In this document: piece after piece, positions 25,105 to 36,535 of the stretch
Numbering within the stretch: the first letter of the stretch is position 1
How the letters are laid out: each line of letters begins with the position of its first letter
Translations under genes and position numbers: made by a program
Source of the DNA: Cercis canadensis
Lineage: Eukaryota > Streptophyta > Magnoliopsida > Fabales > Fabaceae
Reading direction: 5' to 3'
NCBI GenBank assembly: GCA_003255065.1
Contig: QAOA01004014.1
Location: forward strand, 130,952 to 194,951
DNA length: 64,000 bases
Notes under the pieces: model-generated
What the model was told of the DNA's origin: nothing
Database searches by the model: none
What the model saw: only the letters and a program-made list of their open reading frames with translations

Positions 25105-27540
25105 AACCAAAAACACATCATTTCACCCTCACCACTATCTTCTAAAATTCCCTCATCTATATATATATTATAACTCTATAACCATATTGTTTCATGAAAT
25201 GACATTAATTAAATCATTTCATGGAATCTGTAAGGATTCATGGAAACCCCCCATTACTCCAAACAAGTATGACACACCATTTTCTTAACCTAATTTATTT
25301 GTCAATGTCATTGTCAACTTCCTCTCATAAACAAAATTTTCCAGTTAGTTTTGGACATCCAATCTTAATTTAATTGTTTAGCTCTGTATTTATTTCCCAA
25401 TACTTCTGCCTCTCAGACAGTACCATAGAGCAACCTTCAAGAGATTATTCATATTTATAACCATCAAATATTTGACGTACAAGTTCTTAAAAAAGTTTTT
25501 TTTTTCGAGTTTTTGGGCTATGAGGCATCAAATATTTCAGTTCAAGCCCATTACTCAATGGGCTTCCGAGAAGACAAATTATCAACGGCCCATTTACACT
25601 TGGATTTTCGAAGTGTTCTTGTTGGGCCAGACCATTAAAAAAGAAAGACATTAATGTTGTTCCCCGAGACCTTGTTTTTTTTTTTTAATTTTATAATATT
25701 ATATGTATATGTCATATTATACTGATGTGATAAGTATACGTAATTTTTATATTTTATTTGATATAAAATTAATTTATCTTATTTTCTAAAAAAAACTTAA
25801 AAACAGTTAATGTGTACACATGTCATTCATACATTAACTATTATTATGTAGTATGATATACAATAAAGTATTTAAGATTTTTTTTTGTTATAATTTTAAA
25901 TTCAAACACAAAATTTATAAGTTTTAAAAATAATTTTAGTATCACTCAAGAATGATTTTAATATCACTTAACTACAAATTATTTAGTATAAATTACTTTT
26001 TCTCCGCACTAAGCTAATCAGACCTTTGTTAATAATGATCTTGTACCTATTAGACAATGCGATTAGACGTCTTTTCAAGACCCAAAAAGAAAGAAAAAGG
26101 TAAAAAATTATTCTCAAGGAAAGTTTCTTGTCATCATATTGGTTGACAGCTTCTTATCAGCTTATGAATTTGGACAAAGGAAAGTTTCTTAATATACTTC
26201 ATTTTGTTTCGTATACAGAAACCTTTTAAATTGATTAAATTAGGAAAGAAAAATAAAAAATGAGAAGTCGTTTATTATAAGAGACAGCGTATGGAATGAA
26301 AAATTTAATATATACATATATAGAGTATATAGAAAGCATTAAACATATTTTACCATCCCTAATATAAAACTTGCTTTACAGGTGTCTTGTCCCTTTTCCG
26401 CATGAACCAACCGTATCAGAAACTTTTCCACTATTAGTTTAAGCAAATATTTAATTTACACGAAAAAGGAAAAAAGCAGCAAAATTTCATTTATTTTGGG
26501 TGTAGAAAAAGATGAAGTCTCAATTTTCCTTATCAGAACTGTGTCAAATCACTGGGCAACTGCTAATTGTGAGATTACCTTCCACAACCGTAATTCAAAA
26601 TGTTGATTTTCCCCAGAAAATTATTGGATGAAACAGCCTCAACTTTCAAAATTCAAAAATTTCTTCTCATTTTCTACCTGATAATAGTGGTAGAAAACCT
26701 AATATTAATAGGCTTTTTCAAACTAATTTATAGATAATATGAATTAGAACCCACAAACGGACTAGCGTGCGTGTTTCGGAATCATGAATAGCCACAAATT
26801 AGAATGTAAATGAATTAATCCATTTATTTAATGATTTTTAAATTCCATACGAAAGCCAAAGAATACAATAAAAGCATAAAATATAACGCATTTGATCACA
26901 TAGTCGTCTGCACCCGTGTCTAAAAAGTTCCTTCCTTTCCTCTTCTCTGTCTGCGGATTCGCCATGGATTCACATGGTTCAAGCTCCTCAGGTACTATAT
27001 TGAACCACTTCATCGGAGCATAAATGTTTGAGTACGCAGATGCCAATATATCTATTTGATTTTTGCTCCGTTCAGTTTTCTATGCTTCTCTTGGGAACCT
27101 TTCTGGGTTTCATATGATTGTGGTTCCAGAGCTCGTTATCAAAATGCTTCCTTGTTTTAGCTGAAAGTTTTTCTGTTCTAGCAGGTTTCTTCAGTTTCTT
27201 GTTCACATTTATCACTGGTTTTGATTATTCATCCAAAGGAAGCTCGGTACAATTTGAATTTCAAGGTTCTATTTTTTTATCTTTATAAGTGTATCACGGG
27301 AATGTCAGAGTAAATTCCCTCTCAAGCGGTTGTCATTGAACTGCATATGGCAACTTGTTATGAATGAACTCCTGGAAATCTCCTTCACAAACTCATATAG
27401 GGTTTAGGAGTTCTTGTTGGGTATTGCTTTTCTATTTCTGAAACTCAAACTGTTGATGTGAAGGGCTGTGACTATATATTCAGTTCCTGTCTTGTTCTGT
27501 TTGCTGGATTCCCCTAGTTTGCTTCCTTTGATCTTCAACA
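25105..27540. other. Intergenic region and probable 5' leader of the GT47 gene
   Basis: No complete gene seen apart from one MITE copy (25690-25875). The right part (about 26900-27540) probably holds the promoter and leader of the GT47 gene. A short frame MDSHGSSSSQ at 26963 ends at a good splice donor (CAG/GTACTA), which may be a leader exon with an upstream reading frame, but I could not pair it with a certain acceptor. Confidence 0.5.
25690..25875 (-). mobile_element. MITE copy B, inverted relative to 4354-4535
   Basis: The reverse complement matches copy A along nearly its whole length, including the GAATGACATGTGTAC and TTAACTGTTTTTAAGTT blocks and both terminal inverted repeats. About 75-80% identity by eye suggests an old family. 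It sits about 590 bases downstream of the GASA stop codon. Confidence 0.65.
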
Positions 27541-29801
27541 ATGTCAGAAAAGACCATGGTTCCCTCAAGATTTATATTTTGCGTAATGTTCATTTCTATG
27601 TTCCTCTTGGTCGTGTCTTCTATTTTCCTGCTTCAGTTTAGCAATCATTCTTTGATACCTAGATCAGTGTTAGAGCTGATTCTTGTCAGTAACACATCAT
27701 TTTACTTCAAACCTAATTTCAAGAGGGAACAAAGTACTCTTCCTTCGTTCCCTCCTGAAGATTTACCAATAAATGCTCAAAGAGAATTGGTCTGTCAAGT
27801 TTCCAATTCAAGCCAGAAAACAAGGTTTGCAGGACAGCAAAGGCAGATGGCATGTGACCCAACTCAGGCTCTCTTGAGAGTATTCATGTATGACTTGCCC
27901 CCAGAATTTCACTTTGGGTTGTTGAATTGGAAGGGAAAGGTGAATCAAACGTGGCCAAATTTGGATAACCTGAAGCACATCCCACCATATCCAGGTGGAC
28001 TGAATTTACAGCACAGTATGGAATACTGGCTCACCCTTGATCTTCTCTCATCAAACACTGCAAAAGTTGTAAGACCGTGCACTGCAATTAGAGTACAGAA
28101 TTCAAGTCAAGCAGATGTAATTTTTGTGCCATTTTTCGCATCTGTGAGTTACAACCGGTATTCTAAACTTCATGAAAAGGAGAAAGTTAGTGTTAACAAA
28201 ATGTTGCAAGACAGGTTGGTGGAGTTTTTAATGGGCCAGGAAGAATGGAAACGTTCAGGAGGGAAGGATCATCTCATTGTAGCCCACCATCCTAACAGCA
28301 TGTTGGATGGCAGAAAAAAGTTGGGTTCTGCCATGTTTGTGCTTGCAGATTTTGGAAGGTACCGTGTTGAATTAGCAAACATTAAGAAAGATATAATAGC
28401 TCCCTATAGGCATCTAGTAGGCACCATACCAAGAGCTAAATCAGCTTCCTATGAGCAGCGTCCCACACTGGTGTATTTCCAAGGGGCAATATACAGGAAA
28501 GATGTGAGTTTCCGTGACACTCCTTTCTCTATATTTACCGCATTATTGCTTTGTTAGGAAAAGGAATTCTAGCATTGACACAGTTCTTTTCCCTGTTTCT
28601 GCTAGTAACTTCACATATGACTTAATTGGATGTTGATTATGCTCATTTAAGGCTGTTGGAAAAACTTGTGTTGGCTTTTATTAAGTGCTGGCACTTGCAT
28701 GATGTCAAAGGTGATTTTAGCTTCTTAAATACCCCTTCAGTGGGTAGAATTGGAATTAACAACTCCCTAATGGTGGTAACAAATTAAAATATCCGCAGAG
28801 ACTAGGACTCAAACATGAATAATATTCTTGTCCTCCAGGATTTTATTTAGAAAGAAAAAGGAAATTCTTGCTCTTCACATTATTTGGCACAAAGTTCACT
28901 TCTGGTGGTATTGCCATTTCAACTTCTATTATTATAAGTTGAAAACAAGATTTCAATTCAGAGGCGGTGCATGACATTATTACATTTCAATGCTGCAATT
29001 AGAAGGCACTTTGAGTGGTTCACTATGATTTCATTGAGTTATTTCTTTGGCATCTGAGGGCACAGATTAGTCTTTTGATTTGGGAGCACCTTGTTGAAAT
29101 ATTGAAACGCATACTTCTATGAATGCCTTGAACCTAGAATCATGCAAGTGATGTGATTTATGCTGTCCTTTCCATCATTATACCACCCGTATCAATTTTA
29201 CTGTTACTTATTTCTAATCTGCCTGGTGAATTTTTCTTTATTCAAATTGTTCTAATTCTCATGTTGAAACTTTGATCAGGGAGGAGCCATTCGCCAAGAA
29301 TTGTATTATCTGCTTAAAGATGAGAAAGATGTGCACTTCGCATTTGGAAGCATCAAAGGAAATGGCATCAACCAGGCAAGCCAGGGAATGGCCTCATCCA
29401 AATTCTGCTTGAATATTGCTGGAGACACCCCTTCCTCCAATCGTCTTTTTGATGCCATAGTGAGCCACTGTGTTCCTGTGATCATTAGTGATGAAATTGA
29501 ACTACCATTTGAAGATGTCTTAGACTACTCAGAATTTTGCTTATTTGTCCGTGCCTCTGATGCTGTAAGGAAAGGATACCTCCTCAATCTTCTCCATTCA
29601 ATCAAGCAAGATAAGTGGACCAAGATGTGGGAAAGACTAAAGGAAATTACACACCACTTTGAGTATCAATATCCATCCCACCCTGGGGATGCAGTGAATT
29701 TAATCTGGGAGGAAGTTGCACACAAGATATCTTCAATGCGGTTTAACTTGCACAGGAACAACAGATACCAAAGGTCTCAGCTTCTTGCTAAGACCAACTG
29801 A
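27541..29801 (+). CDS. GT47 exostosin-family glycosyltransferase (probable arabinosyltransferase ARAD1-like)
   Basis: Two exons, 27541-28503 and 29280-29801, separated by a 776-bp GT-AG intron in phase 0, encode 494 residues. An N-terminal membrane anchor (about residues 10-33, FIFCVMFISMFLLVV) precedes a stem and then the exostosin domain from about residue 110: RVFMYDLPPEFHFGLL, then VIFVPFFASVSYNRYS, YFQGAIYRKDGGAIRQEL, SKFCLNIAGDTPSSNRLFDA and PVIISDEIELPFEDV. This is the layout of a type II Golgi enzyme that transfers sugars to cell-wall polymers. Plant GT47 members act on pectic arabinan, xyloglucan or xylan. The wording places it near the ARAD1 / At3g45400 group, but donor and acceptor cannot be read from sequence. 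Length and intron position look normal. Confidence 0.92.
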
Positions 29802-30688
29802 AAATACTGAAACGTTGTCTATTGACCTTGCTCATATTCTGGCATTTCAATGGCAGAGGACAAGGACACAGGACCTGGGTTTCACTTAACCTCTTCACAT
29901 TTTGTTTTCACTCAACCACTTGTCTTGTCGATCAGTTGTAGCTCTAGTGGCTTTGGTGAACAGGATAAGAAAGTCAGTTTTCTTTTCTTTCGAATCACAC
30001 AGGGTCATTGAAAATTAGTAATGTGTCAAGATCATTAGCCTTTTATCTTGGCGTCTATTAATTATTTTATTCACAAAGTCATGATTCTTTTTTTTTTTTT
30101 TTTTGGGGGGGGGGNTTTTTTTTTTTTGGGTGGGGGGGAGAAGGTATGTGTGGTAGGAACCAGTAGATAGCATAGACTGAAAATATGGAGAAACTAAACT
30201 GCATCTCGATTTCATTATATGCAAGAAGAGAATAAGCAAAGGGGTGAATGCACCTGGTTAATAGAAATGACCTTTATGTCTATAAGACGTTCGCAACTGT
30301 ATAATGCAAGAACAAGAGTTGCCAGAGCAAAAGTCATATATATATTCTTCTCTTCGTAAGAGGAAAAAGGAAAATAAAGAAAAATGAAATGCACTATATT
30401 CTGTATTTGAGAGCTAGCATGATCATCAACTATCCAGCTATCGGTCAATACCTATGATTTCTCTACACTAACTGAGATGATGCTGGCTGACAGATGAGTT
30501 CCCTCTGCAATTCTTCAGCTAACATACAGACTCAAAGTAGGGAAAAAAAACAAAAACAAATAGAAAGCAAAACGTAGAAAACCAACCTCCTTCAGAAACG
30601 GTTAAGGAAGCAAAGAACTATTATGTTTCTTTTTGCAATAAAGAAACTTGTCATTTCTCTGCATAGTGAAAGACACAGGTGCGGCATG
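29802..30688. other. Intergenic region between convergent GT47 and CLE genes
   Basis: It holds the 3' ends of two convergent genes. At 30087-30137 there is a T-tract, a G-tract, an 'n' at 30115, then T and G tracts again, a low-complexity scaffold join. No further gene is seen. Confidence 0.7.
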
Positions 30689-30973
30689 TCAACATCTGTT
30701 GTGAATTGGGTCAGACCCTTTTCGAACTGTCCTCTTGTTTGATTGATTAGGATCGAAAGTCATTGAAGGTGCAGGTGCCAAATCCAGCTTCGATTGCAAA
30801 TCCTCCATTGTAATGGCCTTTAGGATACGAAAACTTGTAACAAATGGGAATTGCCCCTTGTCCCATCTCAGAGCAAGATCTTTGCTTCTCAGGCCAGAAA
30901 CCTTGTATGGTTGAGAAGCTAAAATCCCAATACAAATTACAAGAAAGAAAACTCTAAGAGTCAAGAAACTCAT
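30689..30973 (-). CDS. CLE peptide precursor, CLE45-like
   Basis: A single exon encodes 94 residues. Residues 1-27 are a signal peptide (MSFLTLRVFFLVICIGILAS...). A variable middle follows, and the CLE dodecapeptide RTVRKGSDPIHN lies at residues 81-92, preceded by lysine and followed only by RC. Arabidopsis CLE45 matures to a very similar arginine-rich peptide that also has R at position 4 and S at position 7, where most CLEs have (hydroxy)proline. CLE45 signals through BAM receptor kinases to restrain root protophloem differentiation and acts in pollen at high temperature. The position of the motif at the C-terminus, the secretion signal and the length all fit a real CLE gene. Convergent with the GT47 gene. 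Confidence 0.92.
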   Translation of the reverse strand: MSFLTLRVFFLVICIGILASQPYKVSGLRSKDLALRWDKGQFPFVTSFRILKAITMEDLQSKLDLAPAPSMTFDPNQSNKRTVRKGSDPIHNRC

Positions 30974-33205
30974 GTTTTTATGCTCTGGAAAATTTTGAGG
31001 AACAGAGGCTTCTCTGTTTGCTGCAATGATAAGGATATAGGTAATATGTCTGAGACTGCAACTCCCCTATTTCTTATTGCTCATGCCTGCAACTGCAAGA
31101 ATGTGCCTGCAGTTTATCTTCTATGGGATTTGGAAGATTAAAAGCATAAAGCATAAGAAGCCCAGAACATGTAGGGAAGTTTTAGATTCACCTCAATCAT
31201 AAGCATGCTATAGCAGCAATATATAAGGCTGTTTTAGAAGACTCTGACAGGTTTGAATAAAAGTTAATTGGAACAATATCCTTGGGAAGCCAAGTATCTT
31301 TTCATTCAGTTTCCCTACATCCCTATCATTTGCCTTGCTCTTTTTTACCAAACAAAGACCGAACCTACAGTGTCTTGAACACTTTATTAATCTGCCACGT
31401 CATCTGACCCTGCTGACATGTCCTTGTACCATTTCCTCAAGGCATAAGCTAATTAGTGTAAGTAATTCTCTGCATGTTGCTTAACTGAACCAGGAACCCT
31501 CTGGGTTTGTTTTATTCAGAAAAGTTGATTTTCTGATATGTTCCATGATTTGGACAAATCATAGCCCATTAAAATAATGCCATGAAGGGTGATTCTGATC
31601 CAAAAGAACAAAAAAGATAATTTTTTTAACACCATTATACCAGTTAAGTTAATCCAATGTCTCTCATCCTCTGGTTTTGGCAAAATACATAGGAGAACTT
31701 ATAGTGTTTGCTTTATTTATGTGAGACATTAAGAGGAGTCAGCCTAACTAAGTTGATGACATGGCTAACAGAAGCAAAAGGTAGAAGTTAGAGACTCATT
31801 GAGAGTGGTTATGGTAGAGAGGCAAGAAAGCCATTAAAAGTAGAGAATTTTGGGAGAAGGTGGGGGAATAGCAACCAGTCCCAAAAAAAAACCAACCAAC
31901 CAATAACTGGCTTTTATGTTCTCAGCACTTTCTTTATGCTAACTATCTTTAGAATTCCAAGCTCTTCTCTCCATGCAACAGAAAACGTAGTCTTGGTGTC
32001 TTGTGCTTAATGGAATTCCTTTATGCTTTTCTTTCCTCTCTTTGGATTGCCTAGCCCAAAATCCTCCATTCAAAGTTTTAAAGAAAACGTTTATTAGCTT
32101 CCAAATCTGGCCTCTATCTTGTTCCTTTATTTTTTTCTCGTTTATCCATGATGACCACCTTCAACTCTGTCTCTGTTCTACCCTGTATTTCTTATCTCTT
32201 AATCCTCTTTTTCTTTTTATCTATTTTATAAGCTCAAGTGGTTCCAAAAACAAGTAAATCCATATGTTTCATCACGATTCACGTTATAAACCATGAGAGA
32301 GAAAAGAGAATCACAGAGAGAGAGAGAGAGAGAGGTGGAGGAGGATGGGACAAATCTTGTTCTAAGAACATAGCCAACGACTGAGACCCTCTTTCTGACC
32401 CACCACTTTAGAGCTGTATTAAAGTAAAAGAAATATCTGACCGTTTTTTTAAGAAAAAAAAGTAAAAGAAATAAATGACTTGTTGCTTTCCAAAATCATC
32501 CTTCACCATCGCATACAGCTTTTAAAATCCATCCCTGCTACTATACCATCACTACACTTCAAATGATTCCAGATTCCAGATTCCATGCATATCGCTTAGG
32601 GACACAACTGGTCTGAAAGTTTTTCCTTTCAATTCAAAATTAGCACATGCTAATCTCAGAACCATACTCTTCAGAATCCTTTTCTTTTTTTTTTTTTTTA
32701 AAAAATTAATTTTATAAGTCTTCTATTTCTAGAATCAATTGTTAAATTCATGTCTCGAATAATCTACTTGCTTCTCACAACTGTACATTTGAACAGTTCT
32801 TTTTTAAACTCTTTAAATTTAACTCAGGAACCTTTCTTTTTTTTTTTTCCTTTTTTAAGAAAAAACTCAAATACAAACTTGTGAACTGGTGTGCAAAGTT
32901 GTAAGGCAAAGTTATGTGCAAATAGAAGTATACAGAGTCTTGGCGCCCATGTGATGAGACTTTGTTCAATTGATTGAGCAAAAATAAGTAAATAAACAGA
33001 AGTGAATACACAAAACAAGCCATATATTGGTAATGCAAAAATGAGTGTGTAATGGTCCCGATTGTTGTCTTTACGATAACATTGATTACAATGCTTGACC
33101 CAGAAAAACAAAAAGAGGAAAGATCTCGTGGAATGCTCAATATCTAGTTAGTATTGAATATCTTAATTGTTAAGCAAGGGCAAAACAGAGCAAAAGATGA
33201 GCTAG
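30974..33205. other. Intergenic region upstream of the CLE gene
   Basis: Presumed promoter of the CLE gene at its left end. A GA microsatellite lies at about 32315-32332 and T-rich runs at 32685-32700 and 32837-32850. I see no supported gene; frames at 32003-32257 and 32775-33140 have no recognisable features. Confidence 0.55.
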
Positions 33206-34189
33206 CTATACAGGAATTAAGTGTAAAGCATGCTTTGGCTTTGGCGCTGCTGATATCGCAAATTGTAAGCCTTGCTGTTGCTCTGCCGGTAACATAAAAT
33301 CCAGTTCTGCAGGTGCTTGCTGATTCAACAGAAATGAAGGGAACTATACATTACAGCATCTAAAGAAGACGGACAAAATTTTGTGAAATCTAAGATGAAA
33401 TTTCTGATAGAAATAGGTTTAAGCTTTCTCCACATCACCATTGAGGCCTCAAAAGTAAAAGACCCATTAACTGCCAATATTGGAATAGAGTAAGAATCAC
33501 CAAATAAAAAAAAAGGAACTGGAACAAGAATTTGATTAAAAATAAGAGCTTCCAAATACTGAAACTTGTTACTTTAATGAGAATTAATAGCATGCCTAAA
33601 CGTTCTGCCTCAGGCCTTATGTCCCAGATAAACAGTTTAAACAAAAACAGTAAGTGGATACCACAAACAAATGCAAGACTGGCTCTGAAGGACAACAACC
33701 AGAAAGATATACTAACAAGTTACCATAAAAAAACCCTCATTCTCCATTCTCATTTAATTTTATTTTCGCCTGAGATCTATTCTTTCCGTTTAATCTTACT
33801 TGATCCAATTAAGTATAGAACTCAAATAGAGTCAGAGAGAAGAAAAGAGTCCAACTAACCTGATATCTACTTACGTGTGTTTTTGTTTGTGTGTGTGAGT
33901 GTATATATGTCTACTAAAGTTGTACACATACAACCAATGGTAAGTTCACTAAGGAATAAACATAAAAACAAAGACATGAAGCAATGGTTATAAGATATGG
34001 GATTTGAAACTTGCCAGATATCAGTTGAAGTATCTTCAGAATGGTGCAGAGATGATGGGACAGTATAACCAGGTTGGTAAGGCTGTAGAGAAAGTAAAAT
34101 TTCCCATCAAAGTCTATAATTTAATTTGAATGAGCAACTAATAAATGCAACACTTGAACCTTTCTGGGAATATATGCTCTGATAGACAT
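33206..34189 (-). CDS. Possible three-exon micro-gene, unrecognised 71-residue protein
   Basis: I do not recognise this product. On the minus strand three short exons join in frame: 34189-34160 (MSIRAYIPRK), 34082-34011 (24 codons, beginning PYQPGYTVPSSLHHSEDTS) and 33319-33206 (37 codons, containing QAPAELDFMLPAEQQQ and ending HALHLIPV before TAG). Both introns (77 and 691 bp) have GT-AG ends and phase 0. The composition is protein-like, without signal peptide or membrane segment, and proline- and glutamine-rich toward the end. It lies divergently, 575 bp from EMB514. A different frame over 34107-34310 (containing LHGAEALEGTSSTIADLP) also looks protein-like but cannot be joined in phase to the second exon. 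So the upstream structure, or a 5'-truncated pseudogene, remains open. Confidence 0.35.
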
Positions 34190-34763
34190 GAATATCGGTA
34201 GCAGGTAGATCAGCAATTGTAGAACTGGTGCCCTCTAGGGCCTCAGCACCATGCAGTGATTGCGAAGTTGCAGCTGTTATGAGGGTCTCAAGGGACAATA
34301 CGAATTGGTCGCCTTACTCCATCGGCTCTGTGTCCCTCTCTGTCTCACATAAGACCCTTTTTTGCTTGAAAGGGTTTTCTCGATGTAGTGTGTGATTGCG
34401 TAAATTGGATGGTTAATGGGCTAGTCCACTGCAGTCTCGTTACTAATAATAATCTTTTAACAGCCTGGCCCAATTCTTTGCTCTTCATCGTGCTCTGCCC
34501 AACAACTATCTGTTCAGGTTTGACAAAAAAAATAAAAAATAATAATAAAATGGGGCAGGAAGAAAATCGGGGCAATCCGGCTCCGACCACAGTTGTAGTC
34601 AAGTAGCCCGGCAATCGGCGAATTTAAATACCACCTAAAAAATTAAAATCAATACCCTTCAGCAATCAGCAATCTCCACTACTCTCTACTCTCTAGTGTA
34701 GCGATCACAATCTAGGGTTTTAGCGGAACATTCGCTTCCACTCTACACGTACAAGTCTCATCC

Positions 34764-36535
34764 ATGGCTGAAGAGACAGCGCCGGAACTGGCTGAGACCA
34801 ACACTACGACCACCCAAGACATGGAAGTTGAGAACTTGGAATCCGCCCAGAACGCTGGGGATAACGGTGACTCAGAACCTAATGGCGTCGACTCCACAAC
34901 AAACGGCGAGTCGAAGCAGAAGCGGGATAGGGAGGACACCGTCTCCGAGGAAGACAAGGACGCCGTCTCTAAGAAGCCGAAGGTGGACGAGGAGAAGTCA
35001 GTGGAAGAAGATCGGTTGGAGAAGTTGGAACAAGGGGCAGAAGAAGAGAAGAAATCTGGTCCGGTCACTTTGGGTCCAAAAAGTTTCGGATCTTCCGTCG
35101 AGATGTTCGATTACTTCTTTAAGTTGCTTCACAACTGGGCTCCTAATTTGAATATTAACAAGGTATTCAAACACTTGTTCTGTTTTCTTACTCTTACTCT
35201 GTTTGGTTGATGAGAAAGCTCAATTAATAAAAAATTGGTTGGCACGTTAATGAATTTTGATACAAGGTATGTTCATTAATTAATGAATCGCAGCACATGC
35301 ATTGATTTTACCAGTGGACACTTCATTGTTATGCATCAAATCCTTTGAAGTACAGAATGGTAAAATTGTTTCCTTTGTTGCTTATTAACTGTAATTGTGC
35401 AAGTTTTTTCTTTGATATCATACATATAATACTGGATGTTTGCCGCTGCTTAAATTATTAAGTATAAGCACATTGGAAGTCTGAACTAGCCTTAGGCATT
35501 GTAATGTTTTAGAGGAATCAAAAGGAATATGATACTAATTTTGATGGATACATTTAGGAGAGGTATCTTGCTGAGTGGAAGAGGGTGGAGGAATCCATAA
35601 AATTAAATGAGGCTATGAGCAATTTGCAAAGAGTGGGGGAGGGGAAGGGGTCCATAAAGGTGGATGCATGTCTCTTAATCATGACCAATGAGACAAAGAT
35701 TGGCCTTTCTAGCATTTGGATCCTCATCGTTTGCTAGTGTCAAGTATGTTTGTTTATTATAATGGCTTGTAATTATAATTATATAATATATAATATATAA
35801 CTTTACCATTCAAACATTTTTCGTTTGTGTATACACTGTGGCTTCTTGTTACAAACTAATTATTGGCTTACCATTTTTCGTTTAATCTATCTATAACTGT
35901 TACTTACTGGAATGACACCAGTAGTTGAAGGAGCCTAATTTAGATGGTGTTTAGTAGTTTCCTTGCAGACATTTCCAGCATGCATTAGAATGGTTGGTTG
36001 TATTGCATGAGTTTGTAGAAAGCTTTTTGATGCCCCTTCAAAATGTGATGTGATCAGTTTTATTTCATGTCTATATAATATAAGGATTGGAGTGGATCCC
36101 ATTCATATGTTTAAAATGAAATCTAAAAGTTCTATATAGTGGTGTTGATATCATTACTCTTTTTGTTTGTGTAAAATTGATTATGGTTTGTTGTTTGCAT
36201 GCCAGTATGAGCATATGATGTTGCTGGAATTGCTTAAGAAAGGCCACACAGAACCAGATAAAAAGGTTGGGGGAGGGATCCATGCTTTCCAAGTTCGCTT
36301 CCATCCAATGTGGAAAAGTAGGTGCTTCTTCCTCATCAGGGAGGATGAATCTGTTGATGACTTCAGCTTCCGGAAGTGTGTAGATCATATTATCCCCTTG
36401 CCGGAATCGATGACATCAAAACCTGATGTCAACAGGGCATTAGGCGGTGGTAGAGGAAGGGGTCGTGGAGGAAAAGGTGGTGGTGGGAGAGGAAGCTGGC
36501 GTGGCCATGGAAAAGGAGGCAAGTGGAGACATTGA
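34764..36535 (+). CDS. EMB514: EMB514/DOMINO1-like nuclear protein with DCL (DUF3223) domain
   Basis: Two exons, 34764-35162 and 36206-36535, encode 242 residues; the intron is 1,043 bp, phase 0. Residues 1-95 are acidic and disordered with a KKPK patch. From about residue 96 runs the DCL domain: GPVTLGPKSFGSSVEMFDYF, then LLELLKKGHTEPDKKVGGGI, VRFHPMWKSRCFFLIREDES and FSFRKCVDHIIPLPE. The tail after about residue 215 is RGG-like (GRGRGRGGKGGGGRG). Arabidopsis EMB514/DOMINO1 is a nuclear/nucleolar protein needed for embryo development, probably in ribosome biogenesis. Related DCL proteins act in plastid rRNA processing. The absence of a transit peptide and the RGG tail favour the nuclear type. 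Arabidopsis EMB514 lies beside CDF1 and near MYB96, which supports orthology. Confidence 0.93.

Noticed and set aside
26828..27046. Minus-strand 72-codon frame upstream of GT47
   Set aside because: No motif; lies over the probable GT47 leader.
34345..34614. Minus-strand 89-codon frame beginning MPGYLTTTVVGAG
   Set aside because: No family motif, and it cannot be joined convincingly to the downstream micro-gene exons; probably promoter DNA.
34712..35151. Frames overlapping EMB514 exon 1 in other registers and on the minus strand
   Set aside because: Serine- or arginine-rich shadows of the acidic EMB514 N-terminus.
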